Notes: generated by a model from the letters alone, not told the origin. A stretch of DNA of 64,000 nucleotides from an uncultured Christensenella sp. (GCA_910578245.1 CAJTPC010000002.1:82686-146685); one strand, 5' to 3'; shown: positions 17,098-25,869, counted from the stretch's first letter. Program-made: numbers and translations.

Positions 17098-18145
17098 TGT
17101 TATCTCCTTTGAAAAATTGATTAACTATTTCAGTGGCTATTGCACTAATCATATTTACACAAATGCTATTGCCAATTCTAGCATATAATTGAGCTGTTCC
17201 GCCAATTTTTTTAAAATCTTCAGGGAATCCCATAAACCTATAACATTCTTTTATAGTTAATTTACGGACAATATCATCTACCTTTATGAAATATCTTCCA
17301 CTAGATTCTTGAGATGCTAGTGTTGGATGTATACCCTTTGAATCATATATTCTATTTGGCTGTTTATGGACTCTTGATAAATACTCAGTTCCGGGACGAA
17401 CACCAGCTGATCTTATTTTTTTATTTCGATAACCACAAAATATTAAACCCGACTTTTCTTGTCTTTTTATTTTTTCTTGCGGTAAGAGAATATATGATTC
17501 TTTAGGTAAAATTTCATAATCACCATTCTTATCAAGGAACTCTACCATACTTATAACAGGATTAGTCTTAACTTTTGAAAAATCAAATATTTTTCCCATT
17601 AAATTTCCTACTATAACGATCCGTTCTCTATTTTGAGGGACTCCAAAGTCTTTTGCATTTAATATTTTGTAGTTAATTGAATATCCAAGATTACTTAATG
17701 ACTCTATCATAATCTTTAATGTGCGACCTTTATCGTGTTTTTCTAAATTAAAAACATTTTCTAACACAATAACACTAGGCTTTTTCTTCTCAAGTATCCT
17801 ACATATATCAAAAAACAATGTCCCTCTTGTCTTATCTTTAAATCCTAATTGTTTACCACAAATAGAAAACGCTTGACAAGGAAAGCCAGCACACAAGATA
17901 TCAAAATCAGGAATGTCTTTGGGGTCAAGAGTTGTTATATCACAATATGGGTCATCTCCAAAATTTAGTCTATACATAGAGCAAGCGTGGTCATCTATTT
18001 CGGAACTAAAAACACAGGAGCATCCAACACTCTCAAAGCCAAGTCTAAAACCTCCGATACCAGCAAATAAATCAATAAACCTAATCCCTTCCACATCGGT
18101 TTTGTTATGGTTATTATCAAATATGCTTAGTTGTTTTTTAACCAT
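17090..18145 (-). CDS. DNA (cytosine-5-)-methyltransferase
   Basis: A 351-residue enzyme of normal length. Motif I FIDLFAGIGGFRLGFE (23-38), motif IV AGFPCQAFS with the catalytic C90, motif VI VLENV, motif VIII QNRERIVIVG, then a target-recognition region, motif IX and motif X RIGNSICV near the end. It uses S-adenosylmethionine to methylate C5 of cytosine. It is first gene of a two-gene restriction-modification operon; the operon has lower GC than its neighbours and sits beside a recombinase remnant, which points to horizontal transfer. Confidence 0.95.
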   Translation of the reverse strand: MVKKQLSIFDNNHNKTDVEGIRFIDLFAGIGGFRLGFESVGCSCVFSSEIDDHACSMYRLNFGDDPYCDITTLDPKDIPDFDILCAGFPCQAFSICGKQLGFKDKTRGTLFFDICRILEKKKPSVIVLENVFNLEKHDKGRTLKIMIESLSNLGYSINYKILNAKDFGVPQNRERIVIVGNLMGKIFDFSKVKTNPVISMVEFLDKNGDYEILPKESYILLPQEKIKRQEKSGLIFCGYRNKKIRSAGVRPGTEYLSRVHKQPNRIYDSKGIHPTLASQESSGRYFIKVDDIVRKLTIKECYRFMGFPEDFKKIGGTAQLYARIGNSICVNMISAIATEIVNQFFKGDNNE

Positions 18146-18243
18146 TTAATAAAACTCCATATATTTTTACAAGTTCATTATAACATATAACAACAAAATT
18201 TTGGCTATTAAAATAAAAAAATATTAATTTTTTTATTTTGGCA

Positions 18244-18310
18244 TATAGACGTATGCTTGATTAATACAAGTGGTGTCGCTTCGCTCCACCAACCAAGCAC
18301 ACGCCTATAT
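18244..18310. repeat. Hairpin-forming inverted repeat near the recombinase remnant
   Basis: TATAGaCGTatGCTTG pairs with CAAGCacACGcCTATA (three mismatches), and an inner GTGG/CCAC stem continues it. It lies between the methylase promoter region and the recombinase fragment and may be a leftover end of a mobile element. Confidence 0.45.
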
Positions 18311-18346
18311 AACTAAACTAAATAAGACTTTCACAAAAGAAAGTAA

Positions 18347-18646
18347 GAACGAAAAGAAATAATTGCAACTGAACTGATCACAGAATATGTAAACCAGCAA
18401 TTTGAAAAAAAGCAAGAAATGAAATTGAGAGAAAAGAGATTGTATAGAAAAGTATATTTGCAAGCACTAAAACTTGAGCCAAAACTTTTAATTGACTATC
18501 TTATAAAAGAAATAAGACTTTATGATGATAAAATGGAAATAACTTTTAATAGCCCAATAAAAATAAGTCCTGACAAAAATCAGGGCTTTTTTATTGTAGA
18601 AGATTCAACGAATAATTCAAAATATAATCGAACCAAGATATGTTGA
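18347..18646 (+). pseudogene. Serine recombinase, C-terminal fragment
   Basis: About 100 codons open after an in-frame stop, with no catalytic domain. The end, LIDYLIKEIRLYDDKMEITF followed by NSP, matches the C-terminal signature of large serine site-specific recombinases (phage and IME integrases). The N-terminal resolvase domain, including the catalytic Ser, is missing, so this is a dead remnant of an integrated element next to the restriction-modification genes. Confidence 0.7.
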
Positions 18647-18702
18647 CATTAAGGTTGACTATGTTTAAATCGTGGATAATTTATTCCACGGTGGTCTTGA
18701 CA

Positions 18703-18825
18703 CAGGGCTTAGAATGATAAATCATACAATTAAGACAAAAAAACAAGCATTATGCTATGAAAGCGAAAATATTTTCGCTTTTTTCTTTTTGTCATTTGTC
18801 TATTATGTTAAATTCTCAAGCCCTG
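18703..18825. repeat. Element bounded by inverted repeats
   Basis: CAGGGCTTAGAAT (18703-18715) is matched inversely by ATTCTCAAGCCCTG (18812-18825). The enclosed 96 bases contain the 18759-18786 hairpin and no gene. This may be the end of the element that carried the recombinase, or a large RNA hairpin. Confidence 0.4.
18759..18786 (+). terminator. Intrinsic terminator
   Basis: AAGCGAAAAT/ATTTTCGCTT palindrome with a T run at 18779-18784. Confidence 0.7.
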
Positions 18826-18858
18826 AGTAAAAAACCTTTCGCGGCATAAAGTAGCCAC

Positions 18859-19542
18859 TTAAAATTTCTTTAATGTAACCCAAAAGTTCGCTCCATATAA
18901 TACATTCATTTTTATACAAGAATCTTGCCTATTCTGCAAACCTTCATAAAAATTTAAGCCACAATTAACAATCACTCCATATTCATTAGGATTGTTTATC
19001 ATTTTTATATCTTCAATATCATTGAATGTTTTATACTTTTCTCCAGCAACTTCTTTTAAAGTTTTAGTAAAATTTGGAAATAATTTTTCCTGTAATTCTA
19101 TTTCCTTTTCTGGTGTGATACAATTCATAAACCTATATAAATCTCTATCATACGGGACATAATCAATAGTAATAACACTTGGAATATTATTTTTACACAA
19201 ATCTTTACAATGTTCTAACCTTTCTTTTAGTGTTAAAATCAACTCTTCAAATTCTAGTTCGGAAGGAATATAGTCGTCATCTTTGTGGGCATAATTTTTA
19301 TCAACTTCGTGTAAAGTTCTTTCTAGTATATTATCGGTTCTACATAATTCTTTTTGAACTGTCTATTTTATTGACTTATCATATACAACTCTTATTTTAA
19401 TATAAAAATCCCTTAACCTAGAATCTAAAATATTTCTTAAGTTTAGATTAGATATTTTCCTTACATTCTCTGAAATAAACATAATGCTGTCTATATCTTT
19501 TTTACAATCTATGAAATATTTGACAATTTCCCAGCTTGTCAT
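18859..19542 (-). pseudogene. Unknown protein gene interrupted by an in-frame amber codon
   Basis: A frame of 228 codons from ATG 19542, with a perfect AGGAGAAAATT site, to 18859, broken only by TAG at 19363-19365 (codon 60). Both sides read as normal protein: MTSWEIVKYFIDCKKDIDSI before, RTLHEVDKNYAHKDDDYIP and a long C-terminal half after. TAG is used as an ordinary stop elsewhere in the window (for example alr), so this is most simply a point-mutated gene. The segment with RTLHE...YAHKDDD recalls HEPN-type proteins, but that is a weak impression. Function unknown. Translation could restart at TTG 19242, giving a 127-residue product. Confidence 0.65.
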
Positions 19543-19619
19543 AATTTTCTCCTATGTGTATACTATAACAAAAATAAAACCTAAACCAAACTTTTGGGGT
19601 GTTCGATTTAGGTTTTGAT

Positions 19620-19710
19620 TGGCGGAAGCGGAGGGATTCGAACCCTCGAGCCGATTGCTCGGCTACTTGATTTCGAGTCAAGCCCGTTATGACCACTTCG
19701 ATACGCTTCC
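19620..19710 (-). tRNA. tRNA-Ser (CGA)
   Basis: Acceptor stem GGAAGCG/CGCTTCC, anticodon stem CTTGA/TCAAG around CTCGAAA (anticodon CGA), a long variable arm (GCCGAGCAATCGGC) typical of class II tRNAs, T-arm GGGTTCGAATCCC and encoded CCA. Confidence 0.95.
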
Positions 19711-19715
19711 GTATG

Positions 19716-19742
19716 AAAGCCCCGAAATTTTTCGGGGCTTTT
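19716..19742 (-). terminator. Hairpin between rpsI and tRNA-Ser
   Basis: AAAGCCCCGAA / TTCGGGGCTTT, 11 pairs. The T tract after it on the minus strand is short, so termination may be partial, with some read-through into tRNA-Ser. Confidence 0.65.
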
Positions 19743-19758
19743 AGATCGTTGATGTTGA

Positions 19759-20172
19759 TTATCTCTTTGAGAATTGCGGAGCTCTTCTTGCTTTCTTAAG
19801 ACCGTATTTCTTTCTTTCTTTTGCTCTTGGATCTCTTGTCAAGAAACCAGCCTTTTTCAAAGACGCCTTTGTTTCTTCATCTGCGAGAACCAATGCTCTT
19901 GAGATACCGTGTCTGATTGCGCCTGCTTGACCTGTAAAACCACCGCCGTGTACGTTGACGATAACATCATACTTAGCAGTGCTACCTGTCAATTCAAGCG
20001 GTTGACGAACGATAAGTTTAAGAGTGTCAAGACCGAAGTATTCGTCAATACTTCTCTTGTTGATGGTGATTGCGCCGTTGCCGTCAGGAATAAGTCTAAC
20101 TCTTGCGATAGCTTTCTTTCTTCTACCAGTTCCCCAGAACTGAACTTTTTTCTTAGTCTTCTTCGTAGCCAT
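19759..20172 (-). CDS. rpsI: Ribosomal protein S9 (uS9)
   Basis: A 137-residue protein with FWGTGRRKKAIARVRL at the start, GGGFTGQAGAIRHGI in the middle and the basic C-terminal tail ending RRAPQFSKR, whose last residues reach the P-site tRNA in the 30S subunit. It follows rplM by 17 bases, the standard L13-S9 operon. Confidence 0.98.
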   Translation of the reverse strand: MATKKTKKKVQFWGTGRRKKAIARVRLIPDGNGAITINKRSIDEYFGLDTLKLIVRQPLELTGSTAKYDVIVNVHGGGFTGQAGAIRHGISRALVLADEETKASLKKAGFLTRDPRAKERKKYGLKKARRAPQFSKR

Positions 20173-20189
20173 TTGTCATTACTCCTTGA

Positions 20190-20621
20190 TTAAAATTTCA
20201 AATCTTCGGGCTTTTGAGCCTGTTGGTTGTGCTCAGCGCCTGCATAGCAACGCAACTTAGTAAGTTGCTTTCTTCCAAGCGAATTTTTGGGGAGCATTCC
20301 CTTTACGGCGAGCATAACTGCTCTTTCCGGCTTTTCTGCCATTAACTTCTTGTATTGAATCTCTTTAAGACCGCCGATATAACCGGAGTGGTGAATATGC
20401 ACCTTCTTCTCCAATTTCTTACCGGTCAATCTAACGTTGGCGCAGTTGACGATGATAACGTGATCACCGCAATCTACGTTGGGCGTATAAATAGGCTTAT
20501 TCTTACCTCTGAGAACGTTGGCAACGTTGCTTGCAAGTCTACCGAGTACCATATCGGTAGCGTCAACGACGTACCACTTTTCCTTAACGTCTTCAGGTTT
20601 TGCCATATATGTCTTATTCAC
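20190..20621 (-). CDS. rplM: Ribosomal protein L13 (uL13)
   Basis: A 143-residue protein with KWYVVDATDMVLGRLAS, DHVIIVNCANVRLTGKK and AVKGMLPKNSLGR, all diagnostic of uL13, an early-binding protein of the 50S subunit. It begins with GTG behind ATGGAGGG. The roughly 80 bases upstream (20622-20700) contain an AACTAGCCCCTCAG stretch that might be the autoregulatory L13 leader, but I could not fold it convincingly. Confidence 0.98.
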   Translation of the reverse strand: MNKTYMAKPEDVKEKWYVVDATDMVLGRLASNVANVLRGKNKPIYTPNVDCGDHVIIVNCANVRLTGKKLEKKVHIHHSGYIGGLKEIQYKKLMAEKPERAVMLAVKGMLPKNSLGRKQLTKLRCYAGAEHNQQAQKPEDLKF

Positions 20622-20861
20622 GGATAAAACCCTCCATTGTAATTGTTAATTATTGTTTGGTTGTCACGTATCTGAGGGGCTAGTTCTTCAACATAACATC
20701 TTTACCAAGTAATTTTAATAAAAAACTACATAAATGTCAAATCATTTTTAAGGATTTTTTACAGTTTTTTGATATTTTTCAAAAATATTTCACAAATACG
20801 CTTATTAAAACTTAACGTATGAATATTTAGATAAGTTCTATTGGTATTTGTCAGTTACGCT

Positions 20862-21881
20862 TTACCAAATAAAATCTTTAGCTACTATCCAAGCAAAATA
20901 CCCAGCGTACATTACAAGCATAGTTATACCGCCTGCGCGTTTGAGCTTTTTTTCCTTGGTAAGAAGAATACAAAGGAAAAGAACTACCGCAACTACTATA
21001 GCCATGATATTGTCTATCATAAAGCCGGTTATCCAATTAGTATCGTATGCGATTGAAGAAATCAGCGACGACGTGCCGAGCACGAACAAGATATTGAATA
21101 TATTGCTACCTACGATATTACCTATTGCTAAGTCCGCTTCGCCCTTTCTAGCCGCAGTCATTGAGGTAACAAGTTCCGGCAACGACGTACCGAACGCAAC
21201 TATCGTCAAACCTATAAGGCTCTCTGACATACCAAATCCGGAAGCTATCGTCTGCGCTCCGTTGACTATGGCTTGCGAGCCGAGAATTACAAGAGCGATG
21301 CCCACGGCAAGTTTGCCAAGCATCTTTGCAATCTCTATACTTTTCTTTTGATGTTTCGCTTCCTCTTGATCTATCTCTTTCTCACTCTCTTGCAAATCTG
21401 CAATAGCCGACTTATCTTTCTTGGAAAGAATAATGAGATATACAAAAAACGCTATAAAGAATAACCACAAAATCAAGCCGTCTATCCAGCCTAATTGCTT
21501 ACCTATTACGCCCAAAATCATTAGAACGGAAGAAATCACTATTACGAAAGGTATCTCGATATAAAGCGTGCTTTTCTTAACTGCAAGCGGTGTAAACAGC
21601 GCGCATAGTCCAAGAATAAGGAAAATATTCAGAACATTGGAGCCAAGTACGTTGCCAATGGCAAGTCCTGCGCTTTCCTTTACGGCAGACGTAATACTTA
21701 TTGCGGCTTCTGGAGCGCTCGTACCGAACGCAACAATCGTTAAACCAATGACAATTTGAGGTATGCCGAATTTTTTTGCAATCATAGACGCTCCGTCTAC
21801 AAACCAATCTGCGCCCTTAATAAGCATAACAAATCCCACTATCAGTAATGATGCTTGCGCCGCAATGCTCCAAAAATCCAT
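20862..21881 (-). CDS. Calcium/sodium antiporter (CaCA family, YrbG-like)
   Basis: A 339-residue membrane protein with two inverted halves of five helices. The alpha-repeat signatures are GLTIVAFGTSAPEAAIS (first half) and GLTIVAFGTSLPELVTS (second half), each with the ion-binding Glu, and GNVLGSNVLNI / GNIVGSNIFNI follow them. A charged cytosolic loop of about 40 residues (ESEKEIDQEEAKHQKK) joins the halves. It should exchange Ca2+ for Na+ or H+. GGAGG lies upstream. Stands alone. Confidence 0.93.
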   Translation of the reverse strand: MDFWSIAAQASLLIVGFVMLIKGADWFVDGASMIAKKFGIPQIVIGLTIVAFGTSAPEAAISITSAVKESAGLAIGNVLGSNVLNIFLILGLCALFTPLAVKKSTLYIEIPFVIVISSVLMILGVIGKQLGWIDGLILWLFFIAFFVYLIILSKKDKSAIADLQESEKEIDQEEAKHQKKSIEIAKMLGKLAVGIALVILGSQAIVNGAQTIASGFGMSESLIGLTIVAFGTSLPELVTSMTAARKGEADLAIGNIVGSNIFNILFVLGTSSLISSIAYDTNWITGFMIDNIMAIVVAVVLFLCILLTKEKKLKRAGGITMLVMYAGYFAWIVAKDFIW

Positions 21882-22111
21882 AAATACCTCCGATACTGTT
21901 TTACCCTATCATATTTATTATATTATATCAGCAAGATTTTTAAGATGCATTTTTTTGTAAGTTCTACCATAATTATGTAGATTCTACACGATTATTTGAT
22001 TTAATCTAAAAATTACATCGCAAAATTATATTTTGTTATAGGCTTATGCGCCTTTACCATTATAATTCGCAAATACGCAAAGTAAACTTTCCACTTTTTT
22101 CACACTTGCTA
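21882..22111. other. Gap between the antiporter gene and the rubrerythrin terminator
   Basis: AT-rich with no gene. The only structure seen is a palindrome, TCTACCATAATTATGTAGA (21963-21981), about 85 bases upstream of the antiporter gene, which could be a regulator site. No promoter stands out clearly. Confidence 0.4.
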
Positions 22112-22114
22112 AAT

Positions 22115-22144
22115 GAAAAAAGGACGTGAGATATACCCACGCCC
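22115..22144 (-). terminator. Terminator of the rubrerythrin gene
   Basis: On the minus strand GGGCGTG and CACGTCC pair (one wobble) across an 8-9 base loop, followed by TTTTTT. Confidence 0.75.
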
Positions 22145-22164
22145 ATTTTGTTTTTAATCGGTTA

Positions 22165-22192
22165 AGACCCTTCGACAACGCTCAGGGTGACA
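22165..22192. repeat. Short 'TGTCACCCTGAGCG' type repeat
   Basis: On the minus strand TGTCACCCTGAGCG followed by TTGTCGAAGGGTCT. It resembles the ends of the element at 6045-6115 and lies between the rubrerythrin stop and its terminator. Confidence 0.6.
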
Positions 22193-22198
22193 TAAATA

Positions 22199-22741
22199 CT
22201 ATTTGAAATACTTCTCATACAAGCCTTTGAAACCGCAACCGTGTCTAGCCTCGTCCTTAGCCATTTCGTGAACGGTGTCGTGTACGTCGTCATAACCAAG
22301 TTGCTTTGCGAGTTTAGCAAGTTCCAACTTACCTGCGCAAGCGCCGTTCTCTGCTTCCATACGCATCTTGACGTTTTTAGCGGTGCTATTCGTCAAAACG
22401 TCGCCTAGAAGTTCTGCAAACTTAGAAGCGTGCTCTGCTTCTTCAAAAGCGTATCTCTTGAAAGCCTCCGCAACGTCCGGATATCCTTCTCTGTCTGCCT
22501 GTCTTGACATTGCCAAGTACATACCTACTTCCGCGCACTCGCCGTTGAAATTGTCAATCAAACCTTTGACAACCTCTTTGTCATAGCCCTTTGCGCTACC
22601 TACGATGTGCTCGCAAGCCCAAGCCAATTCGCCTTCTGACTTCTTAAATTTTTCGCCACTTGCCTTGCATTGTGGACACTTGTCGGGAGCGCTATCTCCC
22701 TCATGAACGTAACCGCACACTGTGCATACGTATTTTGCCAT
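22199..22741 (-). CDS. rbr: Reverse rubrerythrin
   Basis: A 180-residue protein. The rubredoxin domain comes first (VCTVCGYVHEG ... CPQCK, residues 5-25; four Cys ligands for Fe), followed by the four-helix diiron domain with E-x-x-H motifs (EEAEHASKF, KDEARHGCGF). The reversed order marks the 'reverse rubrerythrin' class, an NADH-linked hydrogen peroxide and oxygen reductase important in clostridia. It fits the adjacent Fur-family regulator and iron uptake genes. Confidence 0.93.
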   Translation of the reverse strand: MAKYVCTVCGYVHEGDSAPDKCPQCKASGEKFKKSEGELAWACEHIVGSAKGYDKEVVKGLIDNFNGECAEVGMYLAMSRQADREGYPDVAEAFKRYAFEEAEHASKFAELLGDVLTNSTAKNVKMRMEAENGACAGKLELAKLAKQLGYDDVHDTVHEMAKDEARHGCGFKGLYEKYFK

Positions 22742-22802
22742 AATAAATTACCTCCGTTTAATATATGTTTTACTTATTATTTCGGCATTAGCCGTGAATA
22801 GC

Positions 22803-23180
22803 TCATTTGCGTCTGCAATCTTCGCAAGTATTGTAAAAACTCAAAGCGTATCTTGACAATTCCATACCGTCGCAACATTCGTCAAGCATACCTTTCAACT
22901 TTTGCGGATAGGGCATATCTATTATCTTTCCGCACTTGTCGCATATCACGTGACAATGCGTATCAAGTTCGACGTCGTATCTCTCCTTTTCGCCTGCGCC
23001 TATTACCCTGCCTAATACGCCTTGTTTCTCAAGATACGCAAGATTTCGATAAACGGTCGCTATTGATATATTGGGGATAATCTTGCGACATTCCTCGTAT
23101 ATCATATCCGCTGACGGATGACACCTCATATTTTGTATTACCTCAAGCACTGCTTGTCGGCGCGAAGAAAAATTTGTCAT
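22803..23180 (-). CDS. Fur-family metalloregulator (PerR-like)
   Basis: About 125 residues from the ATG at 23180. Winged-helix part with HPSADMIYEECRKIIPNIS and SIATVYRNL, then a metal-binding dimerisation part with the HCHVICDKCGKIIDM motif and a second CxxC near the end (NTCEDC), giving the structural Zn site. Its position between feoAB and rubrerythrin favours an iron or peroxide sensor (Fur or PerR). A longer frame starts with TTG inside the -35 box and is rejected. No ribosome binding site: probably leaderless. A Fur box lies upstream, so autoregulation is likely. Confidence 0.88.
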   Translation of the reverse strand: MTNFSSRRQAVLEVIQNMRCHPSADMIYEECRKIIPNISIATVYRNLAYLEKQGVLGRVIGAGEKERYDVELDTHCHVICDKCGKIIDMPYPQKLKGMLDECCDGMELSRYALSFYNTCEDCRRK

Positions 23181-23190
23181 TTGCAAATTA

Positions 23191-23219
23191 ATATTATCAC
23201 TAAAATCTAATATTGTCAA
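23191..23219 (-). promoter_or_regulatory. Promoter of the Fur-family gene
   Basis: Read on the minus strand: TTGACA (23219-23214), exactly 17 bases, TAATAT (23196-23191), then 10 bases to the ATG. The predicted start point is about 3 bases before the ATG. Confidence 0.8.
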
Positions 23220-23226
23220 TAAAAAA

Positions 23227-23241
23227 TAATAATGATTATCA
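23227..23241. promoter_or_regulatory. Fur box (7-1-7 palindrome)
   Basis: TAATAATGATTATCA differs at one position from the consensus TGATAATNATTATCA. It lies immediately upstream of the -35 box of the Fur-family gene. Confidence 0.7.
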
Positions 23242-23266
23242 TTTTAGTTTTTAACAAATTAAATAG

Positions 23267-23306
23267 TAGCAAATACCCGCAGTGAAATCACTGCGGGTAT
23301 TTGCTA
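23267..23306. terminator. Long hairpin ending the feo operon
   Basis: Perfect 17-pair stem TAGCAAATACCCGCAGT / ACTGCGGGTATTTGCTA with a 6-base loop. T-rich sequence follows on the minus strand but the T run is broken. Confidence 0.75.
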
Positions 23307-23335
23307 AACGTAAACATATATGGAGGTAATTCTCT

Positions 23336-23545
23336 TCACTTTAATTTGTTGTTTTGATTTTTATTTGCCGACGGACATGCTCCGCACCCGGAACAATTTC
23401 CGCAGTCGCAACCGCAACCGCATTTCCCATGCTTTTTTGCCCATATCTTATAACCTATATAACTGCCGAATCCGCCGACCAATATCACGGCAATTACTAC
23501 TCCTACTACGATTTCCGCAACTCCAGCGCAAAGTAAACTAATCAT
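23336..23545 (-). CDS. FeoB-associated Cys-rich membrane protein
   Basis: A 69-residue protein with one N-terminal membrane helix (about 8-31), followed by a basic stretch and the cysteine cluster CGCGCDCGNCSGCGACP. This architecture matches the small proteins found next to feoB in many Firmicutes. The start overlaps the feoB stop by 4 bases. It may help handle ferrous iron or assist FeoB; no biochemical role is established. Confidence 0.9.
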   Translation of the reverse strand: MISLLCAGVAEIVVGVVIAVILVGGFGSYIGYKIWAKKHGKCGCGCDCGNCSGCGACPSANKNQNNKLK

Positions 23546-25869
23546 TTTATCTCCTTCGCGTTTGGCATATCATCTTTAGCAAAGCGTTTTTTGTTGATAA
23601 AATGCGCGCCTACAATTATTATAGCTATTACTAGAGCAAAGATAAACACTGTCCACCAATAAGTGCCGACCAGATATATCATCATTGACACGAAATACGA
23701 CGTGAGTATCCAGAATAGTATCGCCAGCGCCGTACGTTTTGGCGAGCCAAGTTCGCCCGATGCGGCGCCGACTGCCGCCATACAAGGCACGGTGAGCAAG
23801 TTGAACGCCATAAACGATACAACGCCCGCCGTCGTAACTCCGCTCTTAGATACGAACGCTTCTACGCTACCGGCTAAAACTTCGATAGAAGATACGACTT
23901 CTTCCTTCGCAACAAGACCGGTGACTGTGGCTACTATATACTTCCAATCTCCAAATCCAAGCGGTTTGAACAGCCATTCAAGCCAACCTCCAACGGTTGC
24001 TAGAATACACTCTTCTTCGCCTACCATTTGGAATTTGAAATTGAAATTGAGCAAATACCATATTATGATAGTTGACGCCGCAATGACTGTACCTGCGCGG
24101 AAGACGAAGTGCTTGAGCTTTTGCCAGATATGTATCGTGACGCTCTTGAATTGCGGAGTATGATACGTGGGCAATTCCATAATAAACGGAGTTACGCCCT
24201 TTTGTCCACTAATCTTTTTGAGTATCAAAGACGCAATCATTGCGACAACAATACCGATTATGTACATTCCGAATACAGTCAACTCGCTATTCCAACCTAC
24301 AGTGGTAGCCAAGACCGCGGCAAAAGCGTACCATATCGGACTTTTTGCTCCGCAGGAGAAGAATGGAGCAAGCAATATTGTTGAGCGTCTTTCTCTATCG
24401 TTTTCTATCGTACGCGTAGCCATAATTCCCGGCACTGCGCAACCAAAGCACATAAGAAGTGGCATAAATGATTTTCCCGATAGACCTATTCGTCTGAACG
24501 CTCTATCCATGATAAATGCGACTCTCGCCATATAACCTGTATCTTCTAGTATCGTCAAGAATAGGAACAGCAACATTATCTGCGGAATAAATGAAAGCAC
24601 TCCAAACACGCCTGCCAAAACGCCGTCGCAAATCACGCCATTTGCCCAGTCGGGCGCGTTTTTAAGCAACTGCGGTATCCAACCGCCCTCTTCTTCCACT
24701 ACCTGCGCGGGTTCGCCGTTGTCGTCAAAACCGTCTTCGACTACTCTCTCGCCGTTGACAAGTTCCGCAAGTTCTTCTACCAAGCCTTGCAAGAATACTC
24801 CGGGAGATTTAATAGAATTTGCGCCCGATTCCTCTTCTTCGTCATACTCGGTATCTACAAAAAGCGAAGCGACAGGACCGGCGTCCTTAAAAGCTCCGTC
24901 GGGAATAACAGCCGAAAGATAGAATAAGTTTTCGCTAAAAGTGAGGTGGAATATAGCAAAGATAATCAAGAGGAATATCGGTATACCCCAGAACTTATGC
25001 GTAAGTACCTTATCCGCCTTATCGCTCTTGGATACGGCAGGTTTTTCTTTGTCTGCCGTAATTACGTCGCTAAAATTATCATTGATATGTTGATACCTTT
25101 GGTCTGCGACGCAAGTTTCGTAATTGCCCTTATACTTATCTTTTACTTCTTGATTTTTATCCTTGATTTCTTTAATCTGAGTTGCAATCGATTGGTATTT
25201 CTCTAGCGTAAGTTTGTCGCCTTCAACAAGTTTTACGCTGTCAAATAGTTTGTGATTGGTATTGCTATCGCCCAAAAGTAGCATGACCTCGTCAATACTT
25301 TCTTTGAGAATGCCAGAAGAAATGAAAGACACTGCCTCACGCTTAACTCCCTTCTGTTCCTTAACGACTTGCATAAGTTCCTTAAGTCCCTTTTGCTTAA
25401 GCGCGGATATAGCCACTACCGGCACGCCCAATTTTTGCGACAAAGCCTTGACGTCGATACGCTCTCCGTTGGCTCTCAAACAGTCTGCCATGTTGAGCGC
25501 AACTACCACAGGCAAACCTATCTCTAAAATTTGAGTTGTCAAATACAAATTTCGCTGTAGATTGGTAGCGTCGATAATATTGAGTATTACGTCTGCATCC
25601 TGTGAAAGTATATAGTCGCGCGATACCACTTCTTCGGGAGAATACGGTGAAAGAGAATAAATACCCGGCAAGTCAACTATGTCAATCGTCAAATCGCTCT
25701 TTTTATCCTTATACGTACCTTGCAACTTCTCGACTGTTACGCCGGTCCAGTTGCCTACGTGAGCCGTTGCTCCCGTCAAAGCGTTGAACAGCGTAGTCTT
25801 TCCGCAGTTAGGGTTACCCGCCAATGCAACTTTTATATCACATTGCTTCATCTGTCGTGACTTCTTCAT
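23542..25869 (-). CDS. feoB: Ferrous iron transporter FeoB
   Basis: About 775 residues. N-terminal G domain: GNPNCGKTTLFN (G1, about 18-29), DLPGIYSL (G3), NMAD (G4); then a guanine-dissociation-inhibitor-like helical region and two Gate core domains with FGCAVPGIMATR and FFSCGAKSPIWY. Between the first membrane helix and the Gate core is a long acidic extracellular insert (DTEYDEEEESGANSIK ... VVEDGFDDNGEPAQVVEEE) that could collect Fe2+. The start at 25869 was chosen for GTGGAGG six bases upstream; it overlaps feoA by 32 bases. Confidence 0.96.
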   Translation of the reverse strand: MKKSRQMKQCDIKVALAGNPNCGKTTLFNALTGATAHVGNWTGVTVEKLQGTYKDKKSDLTIDIVDLPGIYSLSPYSPEEVVSRDYILSQDADVILNIIDATNLQRNLYLTTQILEIGLPVVVALNMADCLRANGERIDVKALSQKLGVPVVAISALKQKGLKELMQVVKEQKGVKREAVSFISSGILKESIDEVMLLLGDSNTNHKLFDSVKLVEGDKLTLEKYQSIATQIKEIKDKNQEVKDKYKGNYETCVADQRYQHINDNFSDVITADKEKPAVSKSDKADKVLTHKFWGIPIFLLIIFAIFHLTFSENLFYLSAVIPDGAFKDAGPVASLFVDTEYDEEEESGANSIKSPGVFLQGLVEELAELVNGERVVEDGFDDNGEPAQVVEEEGGWIPQLLKNAPDWANGVICDGVLAGVFGVLSFIPQIMLLFLFLTILEDTGYMARVAFIMDRAFRRIGLSGKSFMPLLMCFGCAVPGIMATRTIENDRERRSTILLAPFFSCGAKSPIWYAFAAVLATTVGWNSELTVFGMYIIGIVVAMIASLILKKISGQKGVTPFIMELPTYHTPQFKSVTIHIWQKLKHFVFRAGTVIAASTIIIWYLLNFNFKFQMVGEEECILATVGGWLEWLFKPLGFGDWKYIVATVTGLVAKEEVVSSIEVLAGSVEAFVSKSGVTTAGVVSFMAFNLLTVPCMAAVGAASGELGSPKRTALAILFWILTSYFVSMMIYLVGTYWWTVFIFALVIAIIIVGAHFINKKRFAKDDMPNAKEIK

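Noticed and set aside
19363..19365. Stop-codon reassignment (TAG read as an amino acid)
   Set aside because: TAG ends other intact genes in the window, for example alr and the transposase, so reassignment is not supported.
20622..20700. L13 leader RNA in front of rplM
   Set aside because: The region is the right length and place, but I could not identify the conserved pairings by eye. A covariance model search would decide.
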